Below, piece by piece: positions 1 to 12,300 of a stretch of DNA of 64,000 nt. Each line of letters opens with the position of its first letter. Within the stretch, counting starts at the first letter, position 1. The position numbers were made by a program, and so were the translations under genes. A model generated the notes under the pieces. The model ran no database searches. It was not told where the DNA came from and saw nothing but the letters and a program-made list of their open reading frames with translations. The stretch spans positions 6,983,999 through 7,047,998 of the forward strand of contig NC_060956.1 of the NCBI RefSeq assembly GCF_910589235.1, in the 5' to 3' direction. The stretch comes from Vespa crabro. Lineage: Eukaryota > Arthropoda > Insecta > Hymenoptera > Vespidae.

Positions 1-247
1 ACATGTTTATATCGCACGTAGAAATTAGAAAGGTATGCATCTCTTACGTCGTATATATACATACATAGGATAGATATTATGTAAGGTCGGAAAGCATTTG
101 CGCGTTAACTATATCGATCCATCCGCATACCATTGGAATTGGACCAAATCGCGGACAATATCGATTTTCGAACCGGACGTAGCTCTTTATACGCACGATG
201 TACAATAGGTCGGCTTGATTTAACGCGTCATCTTCCTACTTATATTT

Positions 248-284
<37 letters not shown>

Positions 285-1338
285 GTGTATATTGACATCG
301 AAATAAAAAGAGATTGTAATCTCCGTATGTTCTATCGATCATCCGATGATCTATGAGCTTAAATAACGGCAAGAGTTTATATCTTCGATCGTTGTTTTAT
401 TTTTATATCGACAATTTTAAACAATATATCGATTATCATTTTTCGATAATTGAAAACAAGCATAGATCCACTGTTGCATATATGACTCACTCAATGTTTG
501 AAATTTCGCGCGTGAATTTCGGATACAAACGAGATGAACGATGTTTCACGAAATTATCCGATATAACAAGTGTCGTTATAATAAAAACATTCTTGCAATG
601 GTGGAAAAGAAAATAGAGATTAATTTGTACTATATAGTGGTTACCGAATGGATGATATTTCAAAATAAGAAATAACTATCTGCGAAGAGAAGCTGGTTAC
701 ACAATTAGTAATGTGCATATCTCGAGAAAGTAGGACAGCGCGCAAAGATAACGCGGGCAACTGGATATTCTTGAATCGTTTCTACCGTAATCATTACGTA
801 AACGTTCCAGTAATTAGAGATCCATAGTAGTTGCGATAGAACGCAATTAAAAAAATTCTACGGTAGCCGTACAAGTTCAACGTTACGTTGGGATCGTAAT
901 TAATTGCAAATTGGATCCTTATGAAAGGATGAAATTACGTTTCGTAGAATCGTATTGTCTTTTGATTTTTTTTTTTCTTTTTTTTTTCTTAAGTTTTTAC
1001 TAATGATGAGATAAAACCATGAGAAACGAATTTAACTTTTAACTATCGTAGAGGATCGTAAAAAAACGATCAGAGAAAAAGCGTAAAAAGATAAAAAATA
1101 GATCAATGTAAACAGCTCTCCAAGAGAGATGAATTAGTAGAAGAGGCATATGTATGTTGAAATGAGTAATTCGCTTACGAGATGGCCCATGGGCGGGATA
1201 TACAGCACACGTTTTGCAAACTGTGCACGTGCGAGTCTGTCTTCGGTCCTTCGACCTTTCTCTTTCTTTCTTCTTTCCTTCCTTCCTTCCTTCCTTCCTT
1301 CCTTTCTCTCTCTTTTTCTCTCTCCCCCTCTCATTCTT

Positions 1339-1383
<45 letters not shown>

Positions 1384-1463
1384 CTCTTTCGCTCTCTCTC
1401 GATGTCTTTGCCCCTCTTTAACCTATCACCACCCACAGCGCAAAAGCCGCGAGTTAAACGAGA

Positions 1464-1518
<55 letters not shown>

Positions 1519-1594
1519 GAAAAATTTTGTCTTATCTCATATCCTATCGTAGGCGTAACTTAAAAGAAAATAAAATGAAATGAAAGATTCATAC
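1..1594. other. Liprin-alpha intron 1, microsatellite-bearing
   Basis: This stretch lies downstream (minus strand) of the liprin-alpha first coding exon, so it is intron 1 of a gene that continues off the left edge. I see no convincing second exon. It holds simple repeats: (AC)n about 249-280, (TTCC)n about 1275-1303, (TC)n about 1342-1380, (TA)n about 1467-1502 and (GA)n about 1504-1518. Open frames through these repeats are low-complexity Ser/Leu or Arg/Glu runs and are not genes. Confidence 0.7.
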
Positions 1595-1843
1595 CTGCGG
1601 AATGTTGGCATAAATTTGACGATTGAGCGAGTCCCGTTCCTTCTCAAGTTCCCTCACCCTGGTCTCAGCCTCCTGTACCCGTTCCTGACACTCACGCAAC
1701 GAATCCATCAGCTTGTCCCTTTCGTCCAACATCGAAACCATTAATTGTTCGAAGTTCGCATCATCGCCAGAGAATTGCGAACTTCTTTGGCTGATACTGT
1801 CCTCCGCGATCGTTGGCATCACGTCACACATCGCACTCCACAT
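1595..1843 (-). CDS. Liprin-alpha: Liprin-alpha, first coding exon (partial gene)
   Basis: Encodes the first 83 residues of liprin-alpha (PPFIA/SYD-2 family), the synaptic active-zone scaffold that binds LAR-type receptor phosphatases, RIM and kinesin-3 cargo. The N-terminus reads MCDVMPTI shortly after the start, then FEQLMVSMLDERDKLMDSLR and an acidic/basic heptad segment ending SLNRQIYANIPQ. This matches the family pattern MCEVMPTI...FEQLMVSMLEERD...ALPQ as I recall it, and vertebrate genes also break after that glutamine. The exon ends at 1595 in phase 0, followed by a clean GTATGA donor. Only this exon is in the window; the rest of the coiled coil and the SAM domains must lie to the left. 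No splice acceptor is needed before the ATG, so the 5' UTR is probably contiguous or begins in the repeat-rich upstream region. Confidence 0.9.
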
Positions 1844-3546
1844 TTTGATGTCGCTATTTTATTTTCACTTCTTTCCCACCTCCCCACTACCTCTCCTTTC
1901 TTCTCACCCTTTTCTCCTTTTCTTTTCGCTAACGCGCCCGTAAATTCTGATCACTTCAGCGCGCAAAAGGACAAATAACGATGTTGATGACGATAATGAT
2001 GACGATGACGATGACAATGATAACGGCGACGACAACAACAATGATGACGACGGCGGCGGCGACAGCAATGATCGGTCAGTGAAGTGTAGGTAATGAACGA
2101 AACACACACACACACTACACTACACTACACTTTATAAAGAAGCACACGTGCGCGAGAGCGAGAGATAGCAAAACAAGAGAGATAGAGATATATACATAGA
2201 TAAATAGAGAGAGAGAGGGAGAGAGAGAGAGAGAGAGAATAGTGATGTAGAGAAACGAAGGGATATATATTGCTGCTTTTTTCTCTCACTTTTTCTTCCT
2301 CTCTTTCTCACTACATACGCACACACGCACACTACTCCACTCTACCGTACGTCTTCTTCTTCTTTTACTTCTTCTACTTCTTCTTTTCTTCTTCTTCTTC
2401 TTCTTCTTCTCCTTCTTCTTCTTCTTCTCCTTCTTCTTCTTCCTCCTCCTCCTCTCACTTAATCATTTTCCTTGGTCTTCGCTTCCTTCGTCCGCGAGTT
2501 TTCGTTGGATCGATCAAATTGAACGACATTCAAAAAAGAAGAAAAAAAAAATAAAAGGAAAAGATATAAAATATGAAAAAAAGAGGAGGACGTAGTCCTC
2601 TCTCGCGGAACTAGCGACGGTAACTGGTAGGCGGAGCGCGAAGAGGCACGCACGGAAGTCGCGTATCGCCGCCCCTCTGACGTCGTACTCGTGAAGCTTA
2701 ACGCTATCGTAGAGTTTGTCGACGCTCGGACGTTCGTTTCACAAAAAGCAGCGACCGGTTGGATAATCTGCGTTGAAACAATCCTCTACCGATGATATTC
2801 GTATCGTAAACGAAAGAATCGGTAGCACCTTATTCCCGGTGGCGATGATGATGATGATAATGATGATAATGATAACGACAACGATGACGACGGCGATGAC
2901 AACAACGAACGAACACGAAAAGTCGTGCTCATGTCCAATATATAGAAGGGCCACCGAATACTTTTCTTTCTCTTTTCCTTTCACCTTTGTTCGTTGTACA
3001 TACGACTTCTCTTCTTCTTTCACTAATTCCTTTTTTTCTCACAATCATAAAAATGAACAACTATAACAGAATTGGACCACTCGAAATCGAGATACGTTAT
3101 AGTTCGTTCTCTCTTCGTTCGAATCGATCGCACAAAAGTAAACGCGACGAATAAGAACGGTTGAGTACACTTCTACACCGCGACAAACCTTACAGAGTAC
3201 CGGCCACCGTCATGTTTCCCCTCCATCATCTGTGTAATTCTTCACTCCTCCCACTTTTTATTCACTAAATCGTTGCGCTATACTACTATTTTACTCCTGT
3301 GCCGTTCGACAGTACCAAGTTCGATATCTCTATCTCTCTCACTTTCCTTCCCTCTCAGTCTCTGTTGACGTCCAATCAACGAGGACCTTAGCGCAGAACA
3401 GAAAGCACGGCGATAGTAATAATCAAAATTTAAGGGAACTCAAGTAATTATCTTGCCCGTTTTTCCGGTTCGTAGTTTCGGTTTCATTCAGGCAAGTTTT
3501 CTTACGTACATATTTCGCCAAAAATGAAAACCGATTGATGCGAAAG

Positions 3547-3599
<53 letters not shown>

Positions 3600-3600
3600 T

Positions 3601-3632
<32 letters not shown>

Positions 3633-5218
3633 CAGAAAAAGGATTCGTTTTTTCTGTCTTCTAGAAACTTCAATATTCGCGATATGCTTGCCGTTCGTTT
3701 GTTCGGTAAAGATAAAAAACGAAGAAGAAAGAAACCGAGAGTGATAGAGAAAAGAAAAATTTGCGAACACTCTCGTTCCTCTTCTAATCTTCTTCTGGTA
3801 GAGCACGAGATGTACGTTGAGTTGCTCTCTCTCTTTCTTTCTGTCGGTCAGTCTTTCGTAGTTTTACGTATTGTTTATTTTATTCACCGTCCAAAAGATA
3901 CTTGAAGGAATGTAAGTCGTGATCGCGACTCAGAACACTGGGAGTCGCGCGAGTCTACGTGTGAATCTCGGCATCTCGATGACAACAGCATTATCGCGGG
4001 GAAGGCCGAACACTGACACACCTACGCCGCTCGATTCCAATTATTCTTCCCCTCCCGCGCTCTCTGTCTTTCTTTCTCTCTCTCTTGCTTACTCATTCTT
4101 TCTCTCTCTTTCTATATGTTTGTCTCTCTCTTTCTCTCTCCCCCCTCTCTCTCTTTCTTTAAGCCAATTTCGGTTTTACAATTCCCCACCCTTAAGCCTA
4201 CCGTTTCGTTCGTGGTCCTTATTCGATGTGGTGTGCCCCAGAGACAGTGGCCATCTTGTATCTGACGTCATCCAACGACACCGATACGGTTCTCCTCACT
4301 GGCCCGATCAAGCAATAAGAACGAGCGCCCTCTCAATGGCTGATTTTCATTCGATATATTATGACCTTTCACTATTCTCATTAAATCAAACCCTTCTAAA
4401 TCCAATGTAAAAGCTTATATATAGAGATATATAAATAATTCATTCAATATTATTATAATTAAGCTCATTGGTATTTCCTATCCATCAAATTACATATTTA
4501 AAAAAACATCTACTATATACGATACATACGTAAGGTTTTTGATTTAACCAATTCTAGTCATTCCATTACCAACCAATCCTATTGAAATAATTTGCAAACT
4601 CGAAGCTGATTCGCTTATATTAAATCACGCATATGTGATCGTAACCAATTGTAATTATCTGTTGCGTCCTACGATTGATTATATTTATTTGACTCATATT
4701 ATGAATTGAGAAAAATTATGAAAACTAGTCTACTATGTATAATTTATAATACAAGTTTAAAATTCGATTACTTTTATTTAATTGTTTTCAATACCACTTC
4801 ATGTTATTTTTTTATTATGTTATATTTCAGTTAACAATGTGGTATATTTTTTAATATCGTAAAGAAACTTTTTTTATGAAGAATACTCTTTTCTTTTTTA
4901 AGACAGTCTTTAATACAGCAATGTAATTTTTATTATTTTTCCTTTTAAATATATTTTGTGTTTATTATAAGTCATTATATCAAGATATTTAAAAAGGAAA
5001 CTTTATTGAAAAAGAATATTTAAAAGAAAAAAAAATAATAATAAATAAAACAAGATGTACGTAAGAGTACGTCATGTCGGTAGATCAATTGGGCGCCACT
5101 TTCGGAAGAGAGAATCGCGCTACACCCGTGATGCTATGTGATCAATATCAGTGTTGCGTCTCAGCCTTTGGACCAACGTAAGGCAGACGGATCTGAAAAT
5201 AGAGAAAAGAAAAGCGAC
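1844..5218. other. Microsatellite-rich upstream/intergenic region
   Basis: Lies between the liprin-alpha start (minus) and the start of a small membrane-protein gene (plus), so it should contain both promoters. It is unusually dense in simple repeats: imperfect (GAY)n about 1980-2065, (CACTA)n about 2110-2130, (GA)n about 2205-2238, (TTC)n about 2349-2455, (GAT)/(GAC) about 2843-2905, (GA)n about 3546-3632 and (CT)n about 4070-4155. GC content is locally higher at 2580-2720 and 3900-4330 than in the surrounding AT-rich DNA, as expected near insect promoters. I see no coding exon. Confidence 0.6.
3546..3632. repeat. (GA)n microsatellite
   Basis: Nearly uninterrupted GA dinucleotide tract with a few AA/GG interruptions, upstream of liprin-alpha. 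GAGA tracts can bind GAGA-factor-like proteins in insects, but no function can be shown here. Confidence 0.9.
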
Positions 5219-6129
5219 ATGAAAGCCGTAACGCATACTTGTACGTCAGGAAGCGGTAAGTGTGAGCATATTATCAAATAAACGTTGTTGAATAAATATG
5301 TTCCTATTTTTTGTTTTTCCTTAATAAAATACATATTATAATTTCTTTAAATATTTAATATTGTTTTACTGTACATACATATATTTTTTTTGTGATATAT
5401 TATATGTCCTTGTACTGTATATGCATATTTCGCATTTTCAGTAAATTATAATTTTTCTTAAGAATTAATTATATGTGTACGATATATGTATGTGATTTTA
5501 AATGGAATATTATGAAAACAATTGCAACTCAAATATATTGTAGAATTTACAAATAATTTCTTTTATAAATTATCATCATGAGGAAGATAGAAAATTTATT
5601 TAAAATTGTTGTATTAAAATTTCTTCTAATAACAAGTGTTTCATTTTGTTTACTGTTAGCGTACTTTCCCGATTTGTATCATAGTAGATAAAACTACTCA
5701 CATTCTTGAAAAATATTTATTTTCTTATGTTTTCTTTTCTTTTTCTTTTTAATTTTTTGTATTAAACAATCGAAAAGTTCTAATCTTTCGTATAATCGCA
5801 CGTGTTTGTTGTCGATTTTGTATTCCATACTCGTTACAGTTTTAGATTTTCCGGAAGGTGAATCGATCGAAGACATCGCTGAGTCCGTAGACGAATTGCG
5901 AGAAAAATTAGCAAATATGAAGAGATTGATGGAAGAACGTAAGGGAACGACTCTGGGCGAGATCAGTGCACGTAAAAGGAAAGAAGCTTCGGACATAATA
6001 GATGGAAATTTTCTTTCTTGGATTTTTGGCTCTGCTCTCGTTGTTATATTAAGCGTTAGCTTTTACGCTTTTTATAATCTTTATCACGCGGTACTTAAGA
6101 AATTCCCTTCGCATCATACAGAGTTGTAA
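5219..6129 (+). CDS. Small single-pass membrane protein, unrecognised
   Basis: Two coding exons, 5219-5255 and 5840-6129. They join in frame across a GTAAGT donor and a TTACAG acceptor and give about 108 residues. I recognise no family. The protein starts MKAVTHTCTSGS, then an acidic helical segment (about 15-60; ESIEDIAESVDELREKLANM) that could form a short coiled coil. A basic stretch (ARKRKE) and one hydrophobic helix (about 73-95; FLSWIFGSALVVILSVSFY) follow, with a short basic tail ending HHTEL. The layout (cytosolic helix, C-terminal anchor) suggests a tail-anchored or mitochondrial/ER membrane protein; this is inference. A continuous frame reaches back to 5806, but that start lies inside the intron and the spliced model is better supported. 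Confidence 0.65.
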
Positions 6130-6596
6130 GAAAAAAGAAAAGAAAAAAAAGAAAAAAGAAAATAGAAAAAAAAAACAAGAAAGTAAGAAAAAGGAGTGAA
6201 AAACGCGTCAAATGTCCTTTCAAATGGTAATTTTCTTCTGATTTTTTATTTCTCTTTGATTGTATTAATTACAACGATGTTACAATCGCGACTAACGATA
6301 CGAGATTTCTTTTTTATGCTTTCAGAAGACACTATACGAAAGAGAAAATGAAATGGATAAATCAACCAGAAGAGATACCATATTTTGGTGTAATTATTAT
6401 GTCCGTTTTACGATGTAATCGTAAGTGACTGACTCACTGATGACATCTTAAATAACAATGATTTAGTTATCAATGTAAAAGTTAAAATAATTTTGAGGCA
6501 ACATGTGATATTATTGTCGATGAAATTTTACACTATCAAAAAAGAAAAAAAATAACAAAATATATATATATATATTTTGTATAATAATATATATAT

Positions 6597-6646
<50 letters not shown>

Positions 6647-7474
6647 TTGATCAAAATTATATATATTATAGTGCATACACTATGATCCTATAATTTTTTT
6701 TTTATTATTATTATTGTTATTATAGAAGTTAATTGAATGAATTATTTTAAGAATTATGCGTAAAATACTGACACATTAAAAGGAAAAGGAGGAAAAATAA
6801 AAAATTATCGGCAAGATAACGAAAAAACAAGAAAGTGCCTTAATATGTCATACCGCATAATTTCTATCCTACGTACAAATATCTAATCACTATTATATAT
6901 AATCTAATATTATACCAAATGTTTATTTGTTTAATTCGTTGTTAATGCATTCACATATTACACGATACAACATAGGTAATATTTATCGTTGAAATCGCTG
7001 AGTATTACGTGTTCGCCTCAAAATGAATTCGTATAAATCTTATTCAATTATCGTTTACTTAATTATTTCTTAAATGTATAAATTATGTTCTCAATAATTA
7101 TATAAATAGCATTTCTTTCGCATTAAATATTTTATTGTAATCGAATTGTATGAAAATAATTATTTCAAATGTATATACAGAGTGAATAGGAAAATCTATA
7201 GTAAATAAAAGATTGTCTCAAGATTTAATAATTACTGGTTATTATCAATATTATAAATTATTTGATTATATAAGAAATAACAGAGATTAAATTTAAAGAT
7301 AAATAGTATTTTATTTGGAAATATTTTCCTACATAGTCCGTAATCGAAAACCAACAGAAGTTTTGTAAAGAGAAAATCTGGATTTCTCACAGCCGGAAAC
7401 TATATGAAAGAAAAAAAGAATAATAATATTAGACTATTAAAAAGATGATAATAATAATAGAATATCAAAAAAAT
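6130..7474. other. AT-rich intergenic DNA
   Basis: Probable 3' UTR of the upstream small membrane-protein gene, then AT-rich DNA with a compound (TA)n tract at about 6561-6645. No coding potential was recognised on either strand. Confidence 0.6.
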
Positions 7475-8680
7475 TTATATCAATGTACCGTATCCTGTTC
7501 CTTTGTTTTCCAGATCTTTGGTAAAATGGATAAGCATCTTTTCATATTCCTCTTGTTGCTATAACGACGATATCATAAGTGACATCTTATATTTTTTTTA
7601 ACAGATAATTTTTTATTATTATGACATATTTATAAGCAATAATTCATTACAATATTAATCCCCATGGTAGCTTAATAGCTTATTTGCAATACCTTTACAA
7701 CCTCCTTCTTTAATTCTTCTCGTCGAAGAGACAAATTTGAAACCTGACTTTGTAAAGATTTCACCTAATAATAAGATCGATTTTTATGTAAGATATTAAT
7801 GCGATATGTAAAAATATTCATAGAGGACAAACCTCTTCTTCAGTTTTATGGACATCTAGCTTCAGATCGCTCATTAAAGATTTGTAACGACTTCGACAAG
7901 TCGAAGTTTTATTTTCTATATCGTTCAATGCCTTTTCTACACTTTTTATTTTATACTGCGATTGCTTTAGCTACATTTTATCCCATTTTATGAAAAATAA
8001 ATCATTAATGAAATATTTATAAAATGAAAGTATATAATATTAAAAACTAGGAATTGTTCTTATAAAATATATAATCAAATTATTTAAATCTAACCATACG
8101 CTCCTTCTCTGTAAGTTTTTCCGTAAGTGTTTGCAGTTTCATATCCATATTTTCTTGGTTCTAAGCGCATTGTATATTAATTGTCATTCATAAAGATTAT
8201 ATGAAATAATTAAACGTTAATATAAAAAAAGATGTTATGTTTATTAAAAATGAAAATAATCTATAATAATAAATTACTTCATTGAACGTAGTAATCTTGG
8301 TGTTTCTTTCTTCGTCTAAAATCTATAGTAAAATAATAAATAAATAAGTAATAAATAAATAATAAATAAATAATATAAAAAGATAATAAATAAATGTAAT
8401 AATATATATATATATATATAATGTGTAATATTTTTCACTACATCTTTTTACGATTTAAGATATACTAACACGTTTCTTTAATTCCTCCCTATCGTCGTTA
8501 TTCTGAAATAAAATGATAATAGTTCTTTTTTTTTAAATAATTTCAACAATATTAAATATTTTTATGTATGCTCTTGTATAGTCTTACTGAGATTATAATA
8601 AAAATAGCGATATACAATACAACAAATAGAAAAATCCATGATATCTTTGATATAAAAAATGTTAAAATAACTGTCCACAT
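7475..8680 (-). CDS. Membrane-anchored coiled-coil protein, seven micro-exons
   Basis: A multi-exon gene visible only by splice reconstruction. Minus-strand exons in order: 8588-8680, 8470-8502, 8278-8322, 8095-8160, 7833-7970, 7693-7764 and 7475-7558. Every junction is GT..AG and phase 0, and the product is 176 residues with one terminal stop (TAA at 7475). Exon 1 encodes a strongly hydrophobic N-terminus (residues 1-31, with FLFVVLYIAIFIIIS), so a signal anchor. The remaining roughly 145 residues are a charged helix with heptad character (LKKRILDEERN, KLQTLTEKLTEKERM, SLRREELKKEVVK, QQEEYEKMLIHFTKDLEN) and a short GTGYGTLI tail. There is no other membrane segment or known motif. It is divergent from PDPR, with about 620 bp between start codons. 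I cannot assign a family; a role as an ER or Golgi tether is only a guess. Confidence 0.75.
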
Positions 8681-9304
8681 GGTTTTGTGAATTTAAATGT
8701 TAATATTCTAACCAAATCATATCGTTGTTGAGAGAATTTCACTGGCGACATTAGCAAAATTACCAAATTCATTTAATAAATTATTCGTGATAGATGAAGA
8801 TCAAAATAAAAGATTTATTTGAAAATCAAGAGAATCGATTCAAGTTGATTAGTATTTTCCCGGGCTTATTCGAACAGTTGACATTGAATAACCATATGAT
8901 CTATCGATCATTACTTTTTATCTAAAAGTAAGTTTTTTATATATAAAATTATAATAATTTAAATCAAGATTAAATTGAGTATTTTATGTAATATAAAATA
9001 TCATTTTTTATTGATTTCGGTAAGAAATTAAGTTTGTACTTGAAATTATTTCTTTCTTCCTTTGATTTTCTTCCTCTTCCAAAATAGATTTTCAATTTTA
9101 GATTTTAGTAGTATTGCTAAATTATTTCTTTACAAATATTCACGATTCTTTGAATAGTAGTACACACGTATTAATTTAATATTTCTAATTGACGAGGTGT
9201 TCTATATACGGCAAAACGTATAAAGAGCCTTTGAATAGTGTTTTAAAATTTATATGTTTTTTTCGATTGAACAGTAAAATTAACGTTAAGGAAAAATAAA
9301 GTTG
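8681..9304. promoter_or_regulatory. Divergent upstream region, coiled-coil gene / PDPR
   Basis: 624 bp between two start codons pointing apart, so the core promoters of both genes should be here. The DNA is AT-rich; I see no clear TATA or initiator element that I would assign to either gene. Confidence 0.5.
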
Positions 9305-12300
9305 ATGTTAAGTCAGCTTCACAAAATATGTATCCGCATATTGTTACTAAAAAAGAAAGATATAAGAAAGAATAAAAAATTTTACTCATACTTAACCAAT
9401 AAAAATGAAGTTTGTGGATATAACAAAATTATTTGCATTAGCAAGAATGCTAATAATTGTAGAAATTACTTAAATTACTCAAATGAAAATGTTACTTTGC
9501 CATCCCAATCACAGATTGTCATTGCAGGTGCAGGGACAGTTGCGAATTCTGTCGCTTATCACCTTATCCTTAATGGGTGGCACGATGTTCTTGTATTGGA
9601 ACAAAACAAGTAATTTCAATAAGATCAATTATTTTCATTATTTTATATTTTATAATTTAAAAGCAAAAAAAATCACTTTTGTCTTATACGTTTATAGGAT
9701 CGGTAGTGGGACATCATATTTTGGATCTGGAACTCTTGGTTTATTCAAACCAATTTCTCACAGGAACTTGATTTCTTACAGTATTAAATTATATCAGAAA
9801 TTGCAAGAAATGGGATATGATATTGGATTGAAACAATGTGGGAGCATAAATTTAGCACAAACAAAAGATAGGATAATAGCTTTAAAAAGAAGGATGGCAT
9901 ATAATGTTCCAACTGGTTTACATTGTGAGGTAAAAATTATGATATAAAATATTATAAAATTAATATAGATAAAAAAGAATTATTGTGAATAGATTTTAGA
10001 TAAAGATCATCTGAAACAATTACATCCATATCTGCATGTAAATGATATTGAAGGAGCCATTTGGGTACCAGAAGACGCAGTAGCAGATCCCAGTGCTATT
10101 TGTGAAATTTTAGCAAAATTAGCCAAACAAGGAGGAGCAAGATATATTGAAAATTGCCGCATAGAGCAAGTCTATACTAAAAATAAAGCTGTACAAAGTG
10201 TGCGAACTGACCAGGGCATGGTTATTTGTGAATATTTCATTAATTGTGCAGGAATGGTAAAGCTGATATTGATTCATTTAATTTTAGCATTTTATTTGAT
10301 ATTTATTTTACAATATGAATCTGTATTTTAAATTAACAATATAGTGGGCTCGTGAATTAGGCTTAAGATGTAATCCACCCGTAAGAATACCGGCATATCC
10401 TGCAGAACATTTTTATGCAATTACACCTCCTCTATCATCAGAATTGAAAATAAATTTACCATGCGTTCGAGATTTCGACTCGTATTCATATATAAGAGAA
10501 TGGCAAGGTATACTTTGTACAACATGATTGATATTATTAGTGAAGATGATATTATAATAATATATTGTAATTTATGTGAAATTAAGTAAAGTTATTTTAT
10601 ATAAAACAGGTGGTCTATTGGTTGGTTGGTTTGAAGCTGAAGCTAAACCTGCATTTGAAAGTGGATTAGTTCCATCTAAAAACTGGACACAACACGTAAA
10701 GGATGATCCTATTCATTGGAAACCTCTTTGGGATAAAGTTATACATAGAATACCAATTCTGAAAAGTTTAAAGAAACCAGATGTATATAATTATCCAGAT
10801 AATTTCACTCCAGATGGTAGATGGATTTTAGGTGAAAGTCCTGAAGTGAAAAACTACTTTGTTGCTGTGGGAATGAATGGAAATTCGCTACAAGGTAAAC
10901 GGTATATCTAATCTTTGGATTTATAAATATTCTATCAACTTTCATAATTCATCTAATTTTGCAAGGAGCGGGAGGTATTGGAAAAGAAGTTGCCGAATGT
11001 TTAATAAATGGTGAATCTACCCAAGAACTCCTTCCATTTAATGTGCAAAGATTTTTAGATTTGCATAATAATAAACAGTATTTACAGCAAAGAATTAAAG
11101 AAGTAGTTGGACGAAATTATGCTATTCTCTATCCTCATCAAAGTGAATACAAATACGCCCGTAAATTGCGTTGTTCGCCATTGTATTCTGTTCTCGAGGA
11201 TCATGGAGCTATATTTGGAGTTAAAATGGCATATGAACGACCACTTTATTTCGATTCAAATTATCGTCGTGAGTAAATATTATTTTATTTCTATTATGTC
11301 AATGTGTGTGTTAATTTGTTTTATTCAATTATACTATTTATATTGAAAGGAGGACAAAAGAAACCAGTTATGCCATTAGGAAGTTTTTATAAACCTAAAT
11401 TTTTTGACTTCATGAAGGAAGAGTTTCAAGCATGTCGAGAGGGTGTAGGAATAATAGATATGAGTTCATTTTCTAAAATTGAAATTAAAGTAAGTACAGA
11501 AGACATAAATAATTACGATAAATTTCAATTTCATTGAAATGATTGTTTCAAATTTTAAATATTTACATTTTGATTGATATAGTCTAGTCGCTTGGAAGTA
11601 GTAAATTACCTTCAAAAATTATGTTCCAATAATGCAAATATACCAATTGGTGGCATAGTGCATACTGGTATGCAAAATGAAAAAGGTGGCTATGAGAATG
11701 ATTGTATGCTAGTTCGTCAAGCAGAAAATAGTTACTTTATGGTTTCACCAACTTCACAACAAACACGTATTTATCAATGGATGTCCAGGTAATTAATAGT
11801 ATTTGAAAGTATTTTGTTGACTATAGTATAATCTGCATAAGAATAGAGTATAATTCAAGTAATACGATTTTATATAAATTATGTTTTATTATTATTATAA
11901 AAATAATTTACTTACTAGAGCATTTTTTTAATACATAGACATTTACCGCACGGTCATTCTGTTGGTCTTAATGATGTGACTTCAAAATATACAGTTATTA
12001 ACATGGTAGGACCTAAATCTACTGAATTACTTTCTGAACTTTCTAATTCGGATATTAATCTTTCCCCTTTCACATACAAGGTATTTATAGTTTATTGATA
12101 GAGCAGTAAGTACCAAGTTTATTGTAGAGATGTAAATATATAAATCTAAATATTGTACTTCTTTTATACAGACAGTAAATGTAGCATATGCCTCAGATGT
12201 AATGGTTATGGCATTTACGCATACTGGTGAATCTGGATATTGTTTATATATACCTTCTGAATATGCGCTGCACGTATACTCAACGTTAATGGAAATTGGT

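Noticed and set aside
1134..1563. Overlapping open frames on both strands, rich in Ser/Leu or Arg/Glu
   Set aside because: They are translations of TC, TTCC and TA microsatellites and have no protein-like content.
3423..3806. Open frames on both strands near the (GA)n tract
   Set aside because: Driven by the dinucleotide repeat; no homology or splice context.
5806..5839. ATG start inside the intron of the small membrane-protein gene
   Set aside because: The spliced start at 5219 joins in frame through good splice sites; the internal start only extends the frame into intron sequence.
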